Origin: Mesorhabditis belari
Lineage: Eukaryota; Nematoda; Chromadorea; Rhabditida; Rhabditidae
Length of the DNA stretch: 64,000 nucleotides
NCBI GenBank assembly: GCA_958450365.1
Contig: CAUEEP010000899.1
Location: 737,501-801,500, forward strand
Reading direction: 5' to 3'
The first letter of the stretch is position 1. Each line of letters begins with the position of its first letter. The translations under genes were made by a program, and so were the position numbers. The notes below the pieces were generated by a model. That model did not search any database, had not been told where the DNA came from, and saw nothing but the letters and a program-made list of their open reading frames with translations. Shown here piece after piece: positions 10,193 to 20,924 of the stretch.

Positions 10193-11845
10193 ATGAAGAC
10201 GCTGCTCATTGCCTCAGCTCTTTTCGCTGTTCTTGCTGCTTTGTGGGTTTCAATTTTGGAATATTCATTGGATGGGTATGATTGTAAAGCTGAATAGCTT
10301 TAGCTACAACTTTAGCTGAATAGCCACAACAATATTGTAAGCAATTATTGAAAGTTTTATTGAAAGTTTTATTGAAAAGACCAGCTGGATTACGGTCGCT
10401 TTTTCTAGCCCAGGAGCTCATTTTCAAGCCCAGCGTGCCAACAGATCCTTCAAGTAAAAAAAATTCGAGTTGAAAAATCGATCCAATAGAGTTAGGATTA
10501 ATGACTCAAGAAGAACCAAAAATTTTGTATCAACCTACATTTCAGCCAATGGCCTTGGGGCAACAGCAACAACCAAGATCAGAACCGAAACAGTGGATTG
10601 GACGGTTTCGGAAATGGCACTCATCACGGCCATCATCACAGAAATCACACGAGAGGGAATGGAACTGGTTAGTCAACATATAGATAGATATAATCTAGAT
10701 TTACATATGAATTTATATATCTAATCTTTTCTAGACAGTAACAGTAGCCAAGACGATGGAGATGATGGTTTCGAGGGCGGATTCAACGGTGGATTTGGAC
10801 AGGGTGAGGGAAATTGCATAAAATTTCATTACTATATAGATTTTGAGTTCATATAATAAAAATAAAAGCAAATTATCTTTAAATGGTAGTCTTTTTCCAG
10901 GAAGTTTTGGTGGAAACGGAAATGGACAAGGACAGGGTGGATTTGGAGGACAAGGACAAGGTTGGTAGAAATATTAATACACTTATCAAGTAAGAAATGT
11001 GCATAAAATGTTAAATCTACATATATATATGATATCTTTTATTCATTTTTAACAATTTCAGGTGGATTCGGTGGACAGGGAGGACAACAGGGTGGATTTG
11101 GAGGATTCGGGGGATTCGGGGGACAAGGACAAGGTTTGTTTAATCGGAAACCCTAAGAATTACTTCAAATTGCATATGTTATTTAAAACTATAACTAAAT
11201 ATCATATAAATTTCGATATTACAGGTGGATTCGGTGGACAAGGACAATTCGGCGGGCAAAACGGACAAAACGGTCAAAACGGACAGAATGGCCAAAACGG
11301 ACAAAATGGCCAAAACGGATTCGGTGGGCAAGGCCAGGGTTCGTTTTTTTGATAAAACTTTCACAATAGATTAGAATACTGTATTTTTATTTCAATAAAA
11401 TTTCTACACAGCAATCCTATTGATAATAATGATTACTGTAGATAATGAATCCTATAAAATGAATGTTTCAGGTGGATTCGGTGGACAAGGACAATTTGGC
11501 GGACAAAACGGTCAAAATGGACAGAATGGATTCGGAGGACAAGGTAGATAATAATAAAGGGATTCAAGGTTTGCATATAAACCTCTAAATTTGAATACAA
11601 AAACGATTCTAATTATATTTCTGAAATTTTAGGCGGCTTCGGTGGACAAAACGGACAAAATGGACAAAATGGTGGATTCGGAGGACAAGGTTTGTTATAA
11701 AAATGGCTAAAAATCAGTTTTAAACAAATTCTAATCAATATAATAACTGAATATTATTTGAAATGCTGAGATTTCAGGTGGATTCGGTGGCCAACAAGGC
11801 GGATCTCCCAACAACGGTCAAAACGGTGGAATCGGAAGAAAATAA
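10193..11845 (+). CDS. Secreted Gly/Gln/Asn-rich repeat protein GGQ, copy 2 (9 exons, about 227 aa)
   Basis: Exons 10193-10242, 10546-10667, 10735-10803, 10901-10960, 11062-11133, 11225-11338, 11472-11543, 11633-11689 and 11778-11845 join in frame. The layout is the same as copy 1: signal peptide, QWPWG start of the mature chain, His-rich patch, then phase-1 modules of GGFGGQ and GQNGQN. Exon 6 is longer than in the other copies because NGQNGQ units were added. Intron 1 contains a 200-bp insertion (about 10280-10490) that includes a TTTAGCTACAACTTTAGCT motif shared with 18780-18810, but the splice sites remain. The protein should be secreted; the function is not known. Confidence 0.75.
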
Positions 11846-12027
11846 GCCTATTTCTGCAAATAAACCTCAAAGAAGCATTGAAATTCCTCCAAAATCTCTT
11901 GCTCTAACTGTTATACCGGTAAAATTTGCGTGATTTTGTGTACAGTTATAAATTTATCCTTGAAAAATCACTTGAACAAAGGCTAGCTCAATTGCTATAT
12001 TTGATCGCAAGATGAAAGCAAGTTGTA

Positions 12028-12186
12028 AAGGGTTGTCCGGGATTAAAGAACTGTACAGATCTAGTCCATGTTCGTAAAATGTTCAGACCATGTTCGTAAA
12101 ATAAACGAAAGGAAAGACAAAAACAATATATAGGTTGTAAGCAAAAATATGCAATATCAAAGAAACCCCTAGTCTCCCTGACCCTG
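12028..12186. mobile_element. Tc1-type MITE (159 bp) with TA target duplication
   Basis: Terminal repeats AAGGGTTGTCCGGGA and the complement of CAGGGT-type sequence lie between TA dinucleotides. The right part of the interior equals the end of the Tc1-like element at 15544-16017. Confidence 0.65.
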
Positions 12187-12249
12187 TACAGCTAAAACAA
12201 CCAAAGAATTGGATGAAGAGGTTGAAAATCAATAAAATATGAGATCTTA

Positions 12250-13000
12250 AGCTTTTTAAAAGAAAAAAGACCTTTTTATTGCGTAGCAGGTAAGACATTG
12301 CTGGGAAATATAATAAATCGTGATTTGAAGGAATCTTTTCGAGCACGGGAATGAGGTCAGGGTTCCCGTTGATTCCGTCTTTCCACAGTTTCTCCGGGAA
12401 ATGAGGTGGGTGGGACTGATGTCATCACTGGTGTGGCACTTGGTAATGTCACTGGCATTCGTGGTGTTACCACTTTTTACATTCGGCTTTCTCAGTGGTG
12501 ATCCTCTTTGCGAGGCATTAGGTGTTACACTGACTGGCAACGTCACTGATCACTGATAGATGATGGTGCCATTGGTACCATAGTTAATGTATTATTAGGC
12601 ACAGTCATTGGTCCATTGCCTGCCAGTGTCTTTGCCTTTTCTTTCACATTTGAGTCGCCCAACTTTTCGTGAAGCTGCGTGAATCGTTTTCTGTCATTTC
12701 AGTTTGTTCGCAATTTCCTAAAGGTTACAATTTTTCAGGTTACAATTGAGCAATTGAAGGGAACTGATTCCCGAAAACATTCGTCGCAGCTCAGTTTCAC
12801 ACTGACTTTTGAACTCATTCTGATAGTAATTGTGTTCAGAAGAGAAGAAATTTCTGGTTTCTCCGTCATTGTTTTAATCTAAACAGCTGTTTTTGATGCT
12901 TCTAACTTTTCTATAAACTAATTTTGCAATCCTATGCTCAGATATGACACTTTGTCAAACTAGAACCTGTTCCTCAACGAGAAGATCATTGAGCGTGTGA
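12250..13000 (-). pseudogene. Degenerate coil/PV gene (copy 3)
   Basis: Minus-strand tail exon at about 12350-12660 with NASQRGSPLRKPNV and HTSDDISPTHLISRRNCGK, but with indels against 41398-41721. Upstream pieces of the coiled-coil exons are recognisable at 12720-12890, while the exon that joins them in copy 5 is deleted. The product would not be made as in copy 5. Confidence 0.45.
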
Positions 13001-13079
13001 ATGCGCTGTTTTCGGAGACCACAACTCCCGGAAATCTAGAGTTTTGAAACGTTACGTATACATTTTATGTAAAGTAAAA

Positions 13080-13360
13080 GACTAAACATTACACTGCATT
13101 CAACACAGTTCAAGATTGGTCAGTTGGGAGATTGAAAACCACATGTGTTGAAAAAGATGTTCAATTGACAAATGCTTTCTTGGCAATTTTTGCCTTGATG
13201 GATTTTCACTGACAAAGCCGAAATTGGCTTCTCCATTTCGAGAAGCTCGCAAAGAAATTCCGTGGCCAAAAAGTGCAATTGCATGCTTTGAAAACGAGAG
13301 AAAATCAGATAAAGCCAGGTAAAAATCGATTACTTTAGTGGTGAAAAATGTGAACAAAAT
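13080..13360 (-). other. Open frame of uncertain status
   Basis: An 85-codon minus-strand frame containing HGISLRASRNGEANFGFVSE, with no relative elsewhere in the window. A second frame on the same strand is also open. It could be an upstream exon of the degenerate coil/PV gene, but no splice model could be made convincing. Confidence 0.2.
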
Positions 13361-13429
13361 CAGGATCAGAAATTTTGTGAAAACAGTTTTTGATTTACCA
13401 TTTCATTATTCTATTACAATCCTGATCGA

Positions 13430-13690
13430 TAGTTTCGCTGAAAAAAAATTGAAACAATTACGCCTTTTCTTTATTTTTGATACCATCAATTCGATTCTTC
13501 AGATTCAAAATCAGAGAACGATTCCAAATACTCGAGGCAATTGGCGGAATGCTGGGGAAAGGAGAAAATATTGGAGAAAGTGCAGCGAGAACATCAATGT
13601 GACTATGAATGGGAATTTATGCGTAGATTAGATAAACTTATGCATCAAGTAGATGAAATAATATTATAAATCTAAAATGGTTAGGTCAAT
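13430..13690 (+). pseudogene. RING subfamily-3 fragment
   Basis: After a TTCTTCAG acceptor the plus strand reads a diverged exon 2 ending HQCDYEWEFMRRLDKLMHQ. A relative lies at 16502-16760. The region is missing the CGK-type cysteines because of a deletion, so it is a remnant. The 3' portion (near 13640-13690) recurs at 16780-16830, 35165-35250, 35466-35560 and 42530-42610. Confidence 0.4.
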
Positions 13691-14042
13691 TGGCGGCGTG
13701 CGGATGTACAGTTAGTAAATGAAGCTGATTCTCTTTGATTTTGAGGTATTGACATTGACAAGAGCAGACAATCGGTTTTAATAGAACGAATGAAAGGAGT
13801 TCGATTGAGAATAACCTCGCTTTGATCCTTAAATTCGATGTAAATTTTAAAATAAATAGGAGAGAAAAAGAAGGTTTTCTTTTTGGAAATTTAAATAATA
13901 ATTCTTGCAAAGTAAAAATTCTTTCCCGAATTTTCTTTCGCAAGCCTTTTCCACCAGGTCTTATCACCCAATTTGACTCCATTTTCACTAATTTTCCCTT
14001 TTCGAATCGATTTCTTTACTTTATTTGCCGATTTTTAGAAAG

Positions 14043-15170
14043 ATGAGCTCGGGACTGAAGATTTTCCACTCATTGAACTGTTCTCTCTGCAAATCTCCTT
14101 GTGAATTTTATCCATTATAAGAAGAAAAAGGGATTTTTAAGATTCAAAACTTTCTTGTTGAATTTTGCCGAAAATGATTAGTTGTAGTCTGAAATCAGTC
14201 GGACTAATTATCACTTTCTCTTGTATTTCAATCAAATCATGGTTTTCAGATTCGAAATCGAGTAATGAGCCGAAATATCCCTATGAATTATTGTGTGGAA
14301 AAGCGATTTGTGGAGAATGTTGGAAAAAGGAGAAACCATTGAAAAAAAGAAGAAAGAAAACATCAATGTGACTTTGAATGGGATTGTTATTTGACTATTT
14401 TCCAATACCCCAGGTCTTTACGCGGTAATAATTACATAGTCTACCGTTGTCGAATTCCCATTCGAATCGTTTCAGATCTTTTAAACGATCCATCAATTAT
14501 CGAATCTCCCAATGGAAATGGATGGCTTCTTTCGGAGGTTAAAAGCAATTTTCTATTGACCAAATTCAGCAAAATCTTCAGCCAATCACCAATCCACTCA
14601 AATGTTCGAAATGTGGTGTTAAATGTAAGAAAGTGGAGAATAATCCAAACATTAGATTAAGACTCGATGGAGAGAGATGCAAGCAGACCCGTTATTCCGG
14701 GCTGTGAACACCCAATTTGCACAAAATGTTATTTACCGCATCGGAAAGCTGCTTCTTCTCCTGAATGGCTTTTGATCGAATGTTCAATTTGTAACGATCA
14801 TCACTTTGATCGAGTCGCTTTAATCGAAACGAGAGATAATTGGCTACGAGGTAGAGGAGAAAATTCGTACATAATTCAGTGTGAAAAGTTTAATAGGAAA
14901 ATTCCTCACGATCAATTTCTCAAGGAAAACGCATGTAAAATGTTTTCTTTTAGAATTCCTTTGTGAACTCCCCGAATTGATCGAGCAAATCCCGAAAATA
15001 AAGGAAATCAGAATCAAGGCAAAATCATGAAATGTTAACCGTTTCATTTAATGACTCGATTTTAGTCAATTGTTGATTCGTATCGGAAGAAATTCGCAAA
15101 AATGGGTCAAGAATTGGAGGAGAAATTTGGAGCACCTGAAGAGTCGTTGAACAAAGCGAATGGAATCTGA
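14043..15170 (+). pseudogene. Double-RING finger gene, copy C, with one frameshift
   Basis: Exons 14043-14100, 14250-14424, 14476-14537, 14582-14624, 14662-14850, 14954-15018 and 15066-15170. All splice sites are in the family positions, including the 37-nt intron at 14625-14661. Exon 2 is 175 nt instead of a multiple of three because of one extra base in an A-rich run near 14345; this puts a TGA in frame after KKTSM. RING 1 (CSLC, CGKAICGEC) and RING 2 (CSKC, CEHPICTKC, CSIC) are otherwise intact. The last intron uses a GC donor (AAG then GCAAAA). One base separates it from a working gene, so an assembly error is possible. Confidence 0.65.
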
Positions 15171-15389
15171 TTGCTTTAAACTGACAAAATGTTTTTGTTT
15201 TCACTCTATTTTTATATTTATCATTTTTGGTTTCACTAAAATAAATACTTGGCACGATTTTTTACCCAAACAACCAACAAATCCTCCTGTTTTTCGGTCT
15301 AATTTTCAAAACTCAATCCAATACAGAATAATTCTTTGTAAAAAAAACTGTATTCGCTTCAAATTTGAGTTTTGTTGATTTCTCCTTGT

Positions 15390-15545
15390 CCGCAAAAATT
15401 CCTTGGGCAATTCATTTTCGCATCTTAACACCGATTCATTTCAAAGTCAGTGCTAATTTTTCTTGCATTTCTCAAATTGATCCAATGCACAGTCATTCCC
15501 CTATTACTAGTATTCAACTTATGAATTCAGACCTGAAAACCTTTC
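15390..15545 (+). pseudogene. RING subfamily-2 first exon interrupted by a transposon
   Basis: The plus strand holds the upstream repeat and an ATG that opens MNSDLKTFQS, after which the sequence passes into the Tc1-like element. The CSLC half is missing. Confidence 0.4.
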
Positions 15546-16017
15546 AATCAGTATTTTCAATCACAATCGACAATACGGCCCATAGAAGTTCGAGAAATTC
15601 CCATATTTTTTTGCCATCCTGGCCTGTGAACGAGTGGCTTTTAAGCGTAGCTGATCTCGAAACTTCTTGATATTTGCCTGATATTTCTTGATATATTGGT
15701 GACAACGGTCGCTCAGAATTTGTTCCTAACTCTCGAAAGCGTTTGATGATCGCGCTGTAAACAAGTTGTTTGCATATCATCAATCGCTTAGAGATATCCA
15801 TCGCCAAAACGCCACGCTTGTGTAGGTCGATGATCGCATCTCGGTACACTGACTTCTTGGCCATCGTAAAGAGAGACATTTTTTGAGAAAAAATAGTAAG
15901 CGAATAGTTAAATAAATAAAATAAACAAAAAGAAAGCCAAAAAACTTTGTATAGGTTGTAAGCAAAAACATGCAATATCAAAGAAACCCCTAGTCTCCGT
16001 AATCCTGGATAACCCCG
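15544..16017 (-). mobile_element. Tc1/mariner-like element, 5' half with transposase N-terminus
   Basis: The right terminus (complement CGGGGTTATCCAGGATTACGG) abuts TA at 16018. From an ATG at 15864 the minus strand reads MAKKSVYRDAIIDLHKRG, DISKRL and FRELGTN, the paired HTH region of a Tc1-like (IS630 family) transposase, closely related to that at 56420-57062. The catalytic part is absent and the other terminus is lost. Its outer 150 bp are the source of the MITEs at 2420, 3121, 12028 and 41047. Confidence 0.6.
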
Positions 16018-16034
16018 TACAGCTAAAACAACCA

Positions 16035-16145
16035 AAAAAGGATGAAGAGGTTGAAAATCAGTAAAATACGAGATATTAAGCTATTTAAAAGAAAAAAAGG
16101 CTTTTTATTGAGTGGCAGGATAGACATTGCTGGGAAATGGAAACC
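16035..16145 (-). repeat. 3' flank remnant of a coil/PV gene
   Basis: Matches the sequence just 3' of the coil/PV tail exon at 41235-41350 and 12190-12305. The Tc1-like element therefore sits in the same position relative to this flank as the MITEs do in the other copies. Confidence 0.5.
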
Positions 16146-16501
16146 GGGTAAAATTCGAACACTTTAGTGGTGAAAAATGTCTACCAAATCGAGATCAGTT
16201 TTTGATGGGTCAACAAATTTACTGATAAGCTCACAATGCCACGATCAGATGTTCTTCAAAGAAAATTTCTATTTCTTCCATTTAAGCTTTCCAGATAAAC
16301 TTGATTTAACTTTTCTTTTCATCAAAACTTTCATTCTGCTTCTTAAATTCATCCAAGTTTTCTAAATACTCAAGTTTCACATTTTCTTTAGCAATTCTCT
16401 CACCGCCTTATCTCAGACATTAACACGTACATTAACAGCTTGCTTCCGAATTGATTTTGCAAAAAAACCTTTCCAAGTACTTATTCATGAATCGTTGAAA
16501 G

Positions 16502-16760
16502 ATGAGCTTGGAAATGAAAATTTTTCAATCATTGAATTGTTGGCTTTGCAAAAAAAATTGAAACAATTACGCTTTTTCTTTATTTTTGATATCATCAAAT
16601 CTATCCTTCAGATTCGAAATCAGAAAACGATTCCAAATATCCGCGACAATTGGCGTGCGGGAAAGCGGTTTGTGCGGAATGCTGGAATAAGGACTATTGG
16701 AGAAACTATTGGAGAAAGTGCAGCGAAAGCTTCGATGTGACTATGAATGGGAATTTTTGC
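16502..16760 (+). pseudogene. RING subfamily-3 gene remnant
   Basis: Begins MSLEMKIFQSLNCWLC, aligned to exon 1 of the double-RING genes, but the GTGAG donor is lost and a stop follows. After a TTCTTCAG acceptor at about 16611 the exon reads SKSENDSKYPRQLACGKAVC and then AECW. Later exons are missing. The RING 1 ligands are present but the gene cannot be spliced in the family manner. Confidence 0.45.
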
Positions 16761-16779
16761 GTTGATTAGATCAACATAT

Positions 16780-17150
16780 GCATCAAGTAGATGGAATAAT
16801 ATTATAAATCCAAAATGGTTAGGTTAGGGAGGGGTGCGGTACAGGGTGGGGACGTACAATTATTCGCAATCAGTTCAAATTCACATTTTCAACTTTGCTC
16901 CCTAATCGAAATTCATTATTTTCTGGAAATAACAAGTGAAAAGGAGTAAATGAAGCTGATTTTCTTTGATTCTCAGGCATTGAAACTAGTTACAAAAACC
17001 AGAAAATCGCGATTTTCACACCACAATTGACAGGGATACGCATAAACTTTCCCCCAAATATTTGAATTTTCTTTTGCGATCCATTTCCACCACGTCTTAT
17101 CACCCAATTTGACTCCATTTTCGACTCCATTTTCACTCATTTTCCCTTTT
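16780..17150. repeat. Intergenic repeat upstream of RING copy D
   Basis: Near-identical to 42590-42900 upstream of RING copy E, and present inverted in part at 34990-35200. It forms part of the large duplication. No gene is visible. Confidence 0.5.
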
Positions 17151-17189
17151 CAAATCGATTTTTTTCTTTATTTGTCGATTTTTAGAAAG

Positions 17190-18303
17190 ATGAATTCGGA
17201 ACTAAAGATTTTCCACTCGTTAAACTGTTCTCTTTGCGAATCTCCTTGTGAGTTTTATCAATTACAAAAAGAAAAAGGGATTTTTAAAAGATTCCAAACT
17301 TTCTTGTTGAATTTTGCTGAAAATGATTAGTTGTATTCTGAAATCAGTCGTACGATTTATCACATTCTCTTGTATTTCAATCAAATCATGGTTTTCAGAT
17401 TCGAGGTCGAGTAATGATCCCAAATATCCGAGTCAATTGTGGTGTAGAAAAGCGATTTGTGGAGAATGTTGGAGTAAAGAGAGAGCATTGAAAAAAAAAG
17501 ATCAATTTGGCTTTGAATTGATTCCTTACGAATTCCCCGGCTTCTTACGCGGTAATAATTACATAATCTCCCGTTGACGAATCCTTATTCGAATCACTTC
17601 AGATCTTTTAAACGATCCATCAATTATCGAATCTCCAAATGGAAATGGATGGCTTCTTTCGAAGGTTAAAAAGCAATTTTTAATGACCAAATTCAGTAAA
17701 ATCTTCAGCCGATCACAAATCCACTCGTATGTTCGAAATGTGATGTGAAATGTGAGAAAATGGAAATTAATCCAAAAATTGTATTAAGACTCGATGGAGA
17801 ACGATGAAAGCAAACCCGTTATTCTGGATTGTGGACACGCAATTTGCACAAAATGTTATTTAACGCATCGGACAGTTGATAGATCTTTCTTTGGATGGTT
17901 TCGCATGATATGTTCAATTTGTAACAAACGTTCAGCATATCCAAAATTCCATTCAATCGAAGGGAGAGATAATTGGCTGCAAGGTAAAGAAGAAAATTGG
18001 TACATAGCACGGTGGAAAAGTTAAATACGAAATTACTCACGATCAATTTTTCAAGGAAAACTCATGTAGAAGGATTTTTTTAGAATTCCTTTGTGAACTC
18101 CCCGAATTGATCGAGCAAATCCCGAAAGTAAAGCAAATCCGAATCAGGGTAAAATCATGAAATGTTAACCATTTCATTTAATGACTCAATTTTAGTCAAC
18201 TCTTGATTCATATTGGGAGAAAACCGCAAAAATAGATCAAGAATTGGAGGAGAAATTTCGAGCATATGAAGAGTCGTTGAACAAGGCGAATGGAAAAGTC
18301 TGA
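17190..18303 (+). CDS. Double-RING finger protein, copy D (7 exons, about 227 aa)
   Basis: Exons 17190-17247, 17399-17551, 17603-17664, 17709-17751, 17789-17983, 18084-18148 and 18196-18303 join in frame. RING 1 is CSLC then CRKAICGEC, with Arg-Lys where others have Gly-Lys; the HQCDF ligand pair is lost (DQFGFEL), so finger 1 may not bind a second zinc. RING 2 (CSKC, CGHAICTKC, CSIC) is complete. The C-terminus is a coiled-coil-like helix ending LNKANGKV. Intron 4 (17752-17788) is 37 nt with donor GTGAG and acceptor TTAAG. It is adjacent to the left arm of the first palindrome and is co-duplicated with it as copy E. Confidence 0.72.
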
Positions 18304-18599
18304 TTGCTTTAAACTGACAAAATGTTTTTGTTTTCATTCTTGTTTTTAAATTTGTCATTTTTGGTTTCAATAAAATAAATACTTGGTACGATTTTTTTCA
18401 TGAAAACAACCAACAAATCCTTCTGTTTTTCGGGCAATTTTCAAAACTCAATCCAATACAGAAGAATTCCTAGTAAAAGAAAACTATATTCGTTTCAAAT
18501 TTGAGCTTGTTGATTTCTCCTTGCCCGCAAAGATTCCTTGATCAATTCATTTTCCCATTTTATCACTAAAACCACAAATATTCAGCCTCTGATTCTGCC

Positions 18600-18782
18600 C
18601 AGATGTCACAAATGCCAATCGGGAATGTAAGCAAAACAAGCAAAATCCCGCGAAAGATTTTTTCCGATTCACTAGAGATTGATTTGAAGAAAATAATTGT
18701 TTTACCCTGCGGGCACACAATTTGTCAGAAATGCTTCTCAAAATATCAATCATCTGATGAGTCTTGTAAAGCTGAATAGCTT
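18600..18782 (+). pseudogene. RING half-domain fragment
   Basis: The plus strand reads KKIIVLPCGHTICQKCFSKY, the third-to-sixth ligands of a RING, preceded by a CHKC pair in another frame. A duplicate at 44375-44560 has lost CHKC. It joins directly to a transposase fragment. Confidence 0.45.
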
Positions 18783-18784
18783 TA

Positions 18785-18970
18785 GCTACAACTTTAGCTT
18801 CAGAAAGCTTGCGACGAGCTGGAGACGCTCTACTTTCTCTCGACCGTAGACGCATTCCCAAAACGCCTTCAGGCCTGTGTGTCGCCGAGCTGCCCTCAAA
18901 ATAAGTGTGCAAATCTAAACATTTCACAATATTATTTATTTTATAGCATAAATTTACTTTGTAGCTCGTT
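18785..18970 (+). pseudogene. Tc1-like transposase C-terminal fragment
   Basis: The frame contains LQKACDELETLYFLSTVDAF then PKRLQACV, which aligns to LKKALQKAWEAID and VDAFPKRLQACIDAKG of the Tc1 element at 56304-57214. Only the end of the protein is present; duplicated at 44560-44740. Confidence 0.55.
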
Positions 18971-19127
18971 AAGATAGGTTGGTAAATTGATGCAAGCTTC
19001 AATGCTCCAAGGACAAAATATATCGACGAACATCAGTTGCTTTTACGAAAAAGTGATAAACAAACAATTCCTAGCCTAAAAAGGTCAAATTGAGAGGTGA
19101 AAAGAGCAAAAATACGGGAATTCTTTT

Positions 19128-19428
19128 AGTACTCCAGTTGAATCAACAAAAATCTATTGCATAATCAGAAAATAGTCAGCAATCATATGCAAAAATCGTT
19201 AAATCATGCATAAATAAGGAATTTATAGGCCAAAAAGCGAATTTGACGAAAATTTTAGCACGATCACATCCACATGTACCCAGCGACCAAAACCGGCTAA
19301 AATTTTGTAAACTTACGCTAAAAGTGCATGATTTAACGATTCTTTTAGTACTTTAGTCGAATCAACAAAAATCTATTGCGTAATCAGAAAACAGTCAACA
19401 ATAATATGCAAGAATCGTTAAATCATGC
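19128..19428. repeat. Direct repeat of about 90 bp (two units)
   Basis: Units at 19128-19222 and 19338-19428 each run from TTTTAGTACT to CGTTAAATCATGC and differ by a few bases; the spacer contains a further copy of the 13-mer end. The pair is conserved in all four palindrome arms (for example 33645-33965). The function is not evident. Confidence 0.55.
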
Positions 19429-19441
19429 GTTCTTGATGACA

Positions 19442-20239
19442 TCAACCAAAAGAAAATTGGGTTTGCGAAACAAATTCTTTGCAGAAAGGATACGGAATAC
19501 CGCCACATTTACCACGTTGACAACCCTTCGGCAAACATTCGCTGTCCTCATGGCACATCTGAAAAAAGATCACAAAATAGTTTAGAAACTGTTAGACTAT
19601 GAGCTTTAGCTCAACAATTGAGAAAGCCAAAAAATATTGGGTTGTCCAGTTATGAATGCGCGTTTTTACTATTTTGTAAATTTCTCAAGATATCGAACAG
19701 ATATATATGAGTGTTATATATCATTCGAAAGCTGAAGATCTCCTCTACATTTTGGAATAAAAAGTTTTTAAATTCATTCAACTTTTTGGGAAATTGACTG
19801 CACAAAGGGAGAGGTCGTTTTCGAAAAACCCTGTTTCAGCTTAGCTATTCCTCAAGTTTTATAGTATAAAATAACCGCCCAGAAAAGAGAAGATGCTCCG
19901 AAATTGTTATATTTTTCAAAAATTGTATGGATATATCTATTGGCAAAATATCAAACGGTTAACTCAATTGGAGCGAAGCCAAAACTTGATTCAAAGGCAC
20001 CCTTCCATTTTTTTGGCCACCTCTTCTTCTGTGCAGTCAATTTGCCCAAAAGCTGAACAAATTCAAAAAAATTTTTTTTTTATTAAAATGTAGAGGGAAT
20101 CTTCAGCTTTCGAATAATACCCATATATATCTTTTTTTTGATTTCGGTATCTTGAGAAATTTAGAAAATAGTAAAAAACGCGCATTCATAACTGGACAAC
20201 CCAATAGAAGAAAGCCAGATAAAGAAGGTATTTGCTCAT
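19442..20239 (-). pseudogene. Cys-rich secreted peptide gene interrupted by a foldback element (left arm 1)
   Basis: Exon 2 (19558-19442) is open and encodes MCHEDSECLPKGCQRGKCGG and onward to SQTQFSFG. The signal-peptide exon (20239 to 19598) is split by the 568-bp element at 19637-20204, which would destroy the product. The intact form is at 33414-33641. Confidence 0.65.
19637..20204. mobile_element. Foldback element (568 bp), long terminal inverted repeats, TA duplication
   Basis: Both ends read TTGGGTTGTCCAGTTATGAA inward and stay complementary, with small indels, for about 200 bp. It is bounded by TA. The orthologous position in the right arms (near 33455 and 51000) has a single TA, which is the empty site. 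A second copy is at 45406-45976. There is no transposase, so it must be mobilised in trans. Confidence 0.75.
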
Positions 20240-20439
20240 AGTTAAATGACAAAGTTATTTTTGCGTTTCTTGCCTCAAATAAGCGATGAACGGATGGTAG
20301 AGAATTAATATTTTATTTATTCGATCAACAATTTATTGAACAGAAATAGAATTGACACAAGATGGAACAAAACAAAATTATTTTTAAAACTACAACTGGA
20401 ATTGATGAGGTTTCGCCTTTTTTGTTACCAAATTGTGAA

Positions 20440-20665
20440 TCAAACCGAATGATTCAATCTCGGTATAAATATCACATTCATGTCAATTCTTGGCTTGACT
20501 CCACACCACTTTCGATCCAAAACCAGCGCTATCAGCGTTTCTTGTTCATTTTTCTTTTGTTGAAAGTAAAATTCTCGAAACTCAGGTATTTTTTCTTCAT
20601 TCAACCACACTAACAAACCATCATTTGAGTGAACGATCGCTTCGGGGGTGAAACAGAGAGAGGTG
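20440..20665 (-). pseudogene. Terminal exon of an unknown gene (left arm 1)
   Basis: Minus-strand equivalent of 32970-33214, ending at TGA. It encodes a charged segment including DGLLVWLNEEKIPEFREF. No upstream exon can be joined. Confidence 0.35.
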
Positions 20666-20719
20666 CACTCTCTCTTTTTGTTCGATCACTTGACATGTCA
20701 ACGTCACAGTGCGCCTCTT

Positions 20720-20771
20720 GCTTACGACCATACCACGTTGAAAACACGGCATCCCGTCCGATCTGCTAAGC
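20720..20771 (+). rRNA. 5S rRNA 5' fragment
   Basis: The first ~45 nt of 5S rRNA (GCTTACGACCATACCACGTT onward to CCGTCCGATCT) in the opposite orientation to the full gene nearby. It lacks the internal control region, so it is a relic. Confidence 0.7.
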
Positions 20772-20924
20772 AATTGCGTCGAAACGCAGACCCAGGCGAA
20801 AAAAGCCCGCTCTTCATTTTGCTATTGTGGACGCTGGTGGGACGTGGAAAAAAATTCGATTCGAGATTTCTAACTTTAACACATGCTCTCCGTGGTTTAG
20901 TGAGTGTCTAACAAAAGCCAAAAA

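Noticed and set aside
10501..10683. Gln-rich 60-codon frame over GGQ exon 2
   Set aside because: It is the wrong frame of the exon; the signal-peptide exon joins in the frame giving QWPWGNSNN and the His-rich patch, which is shared by all copies.
13686..13988. 100-codon minus-strand frame
   Set aside because: Covers the conserved noncoding flank of the RING genes; no splice sites or conserved codons.
18547..19002. 151-codon minus-strand open frame
   Set aside because: It is the antisense of a RING half-domain and a Tc1 transposase end that read sensibly on the plus strand. The same applies to 44316-44771.
19128..19428. CRISPR-like repeat-spacer array
   Set aside because: Only two units of about 90 bp at large spacing, in a eukaryotic setting; they are ordinary direct repeats.
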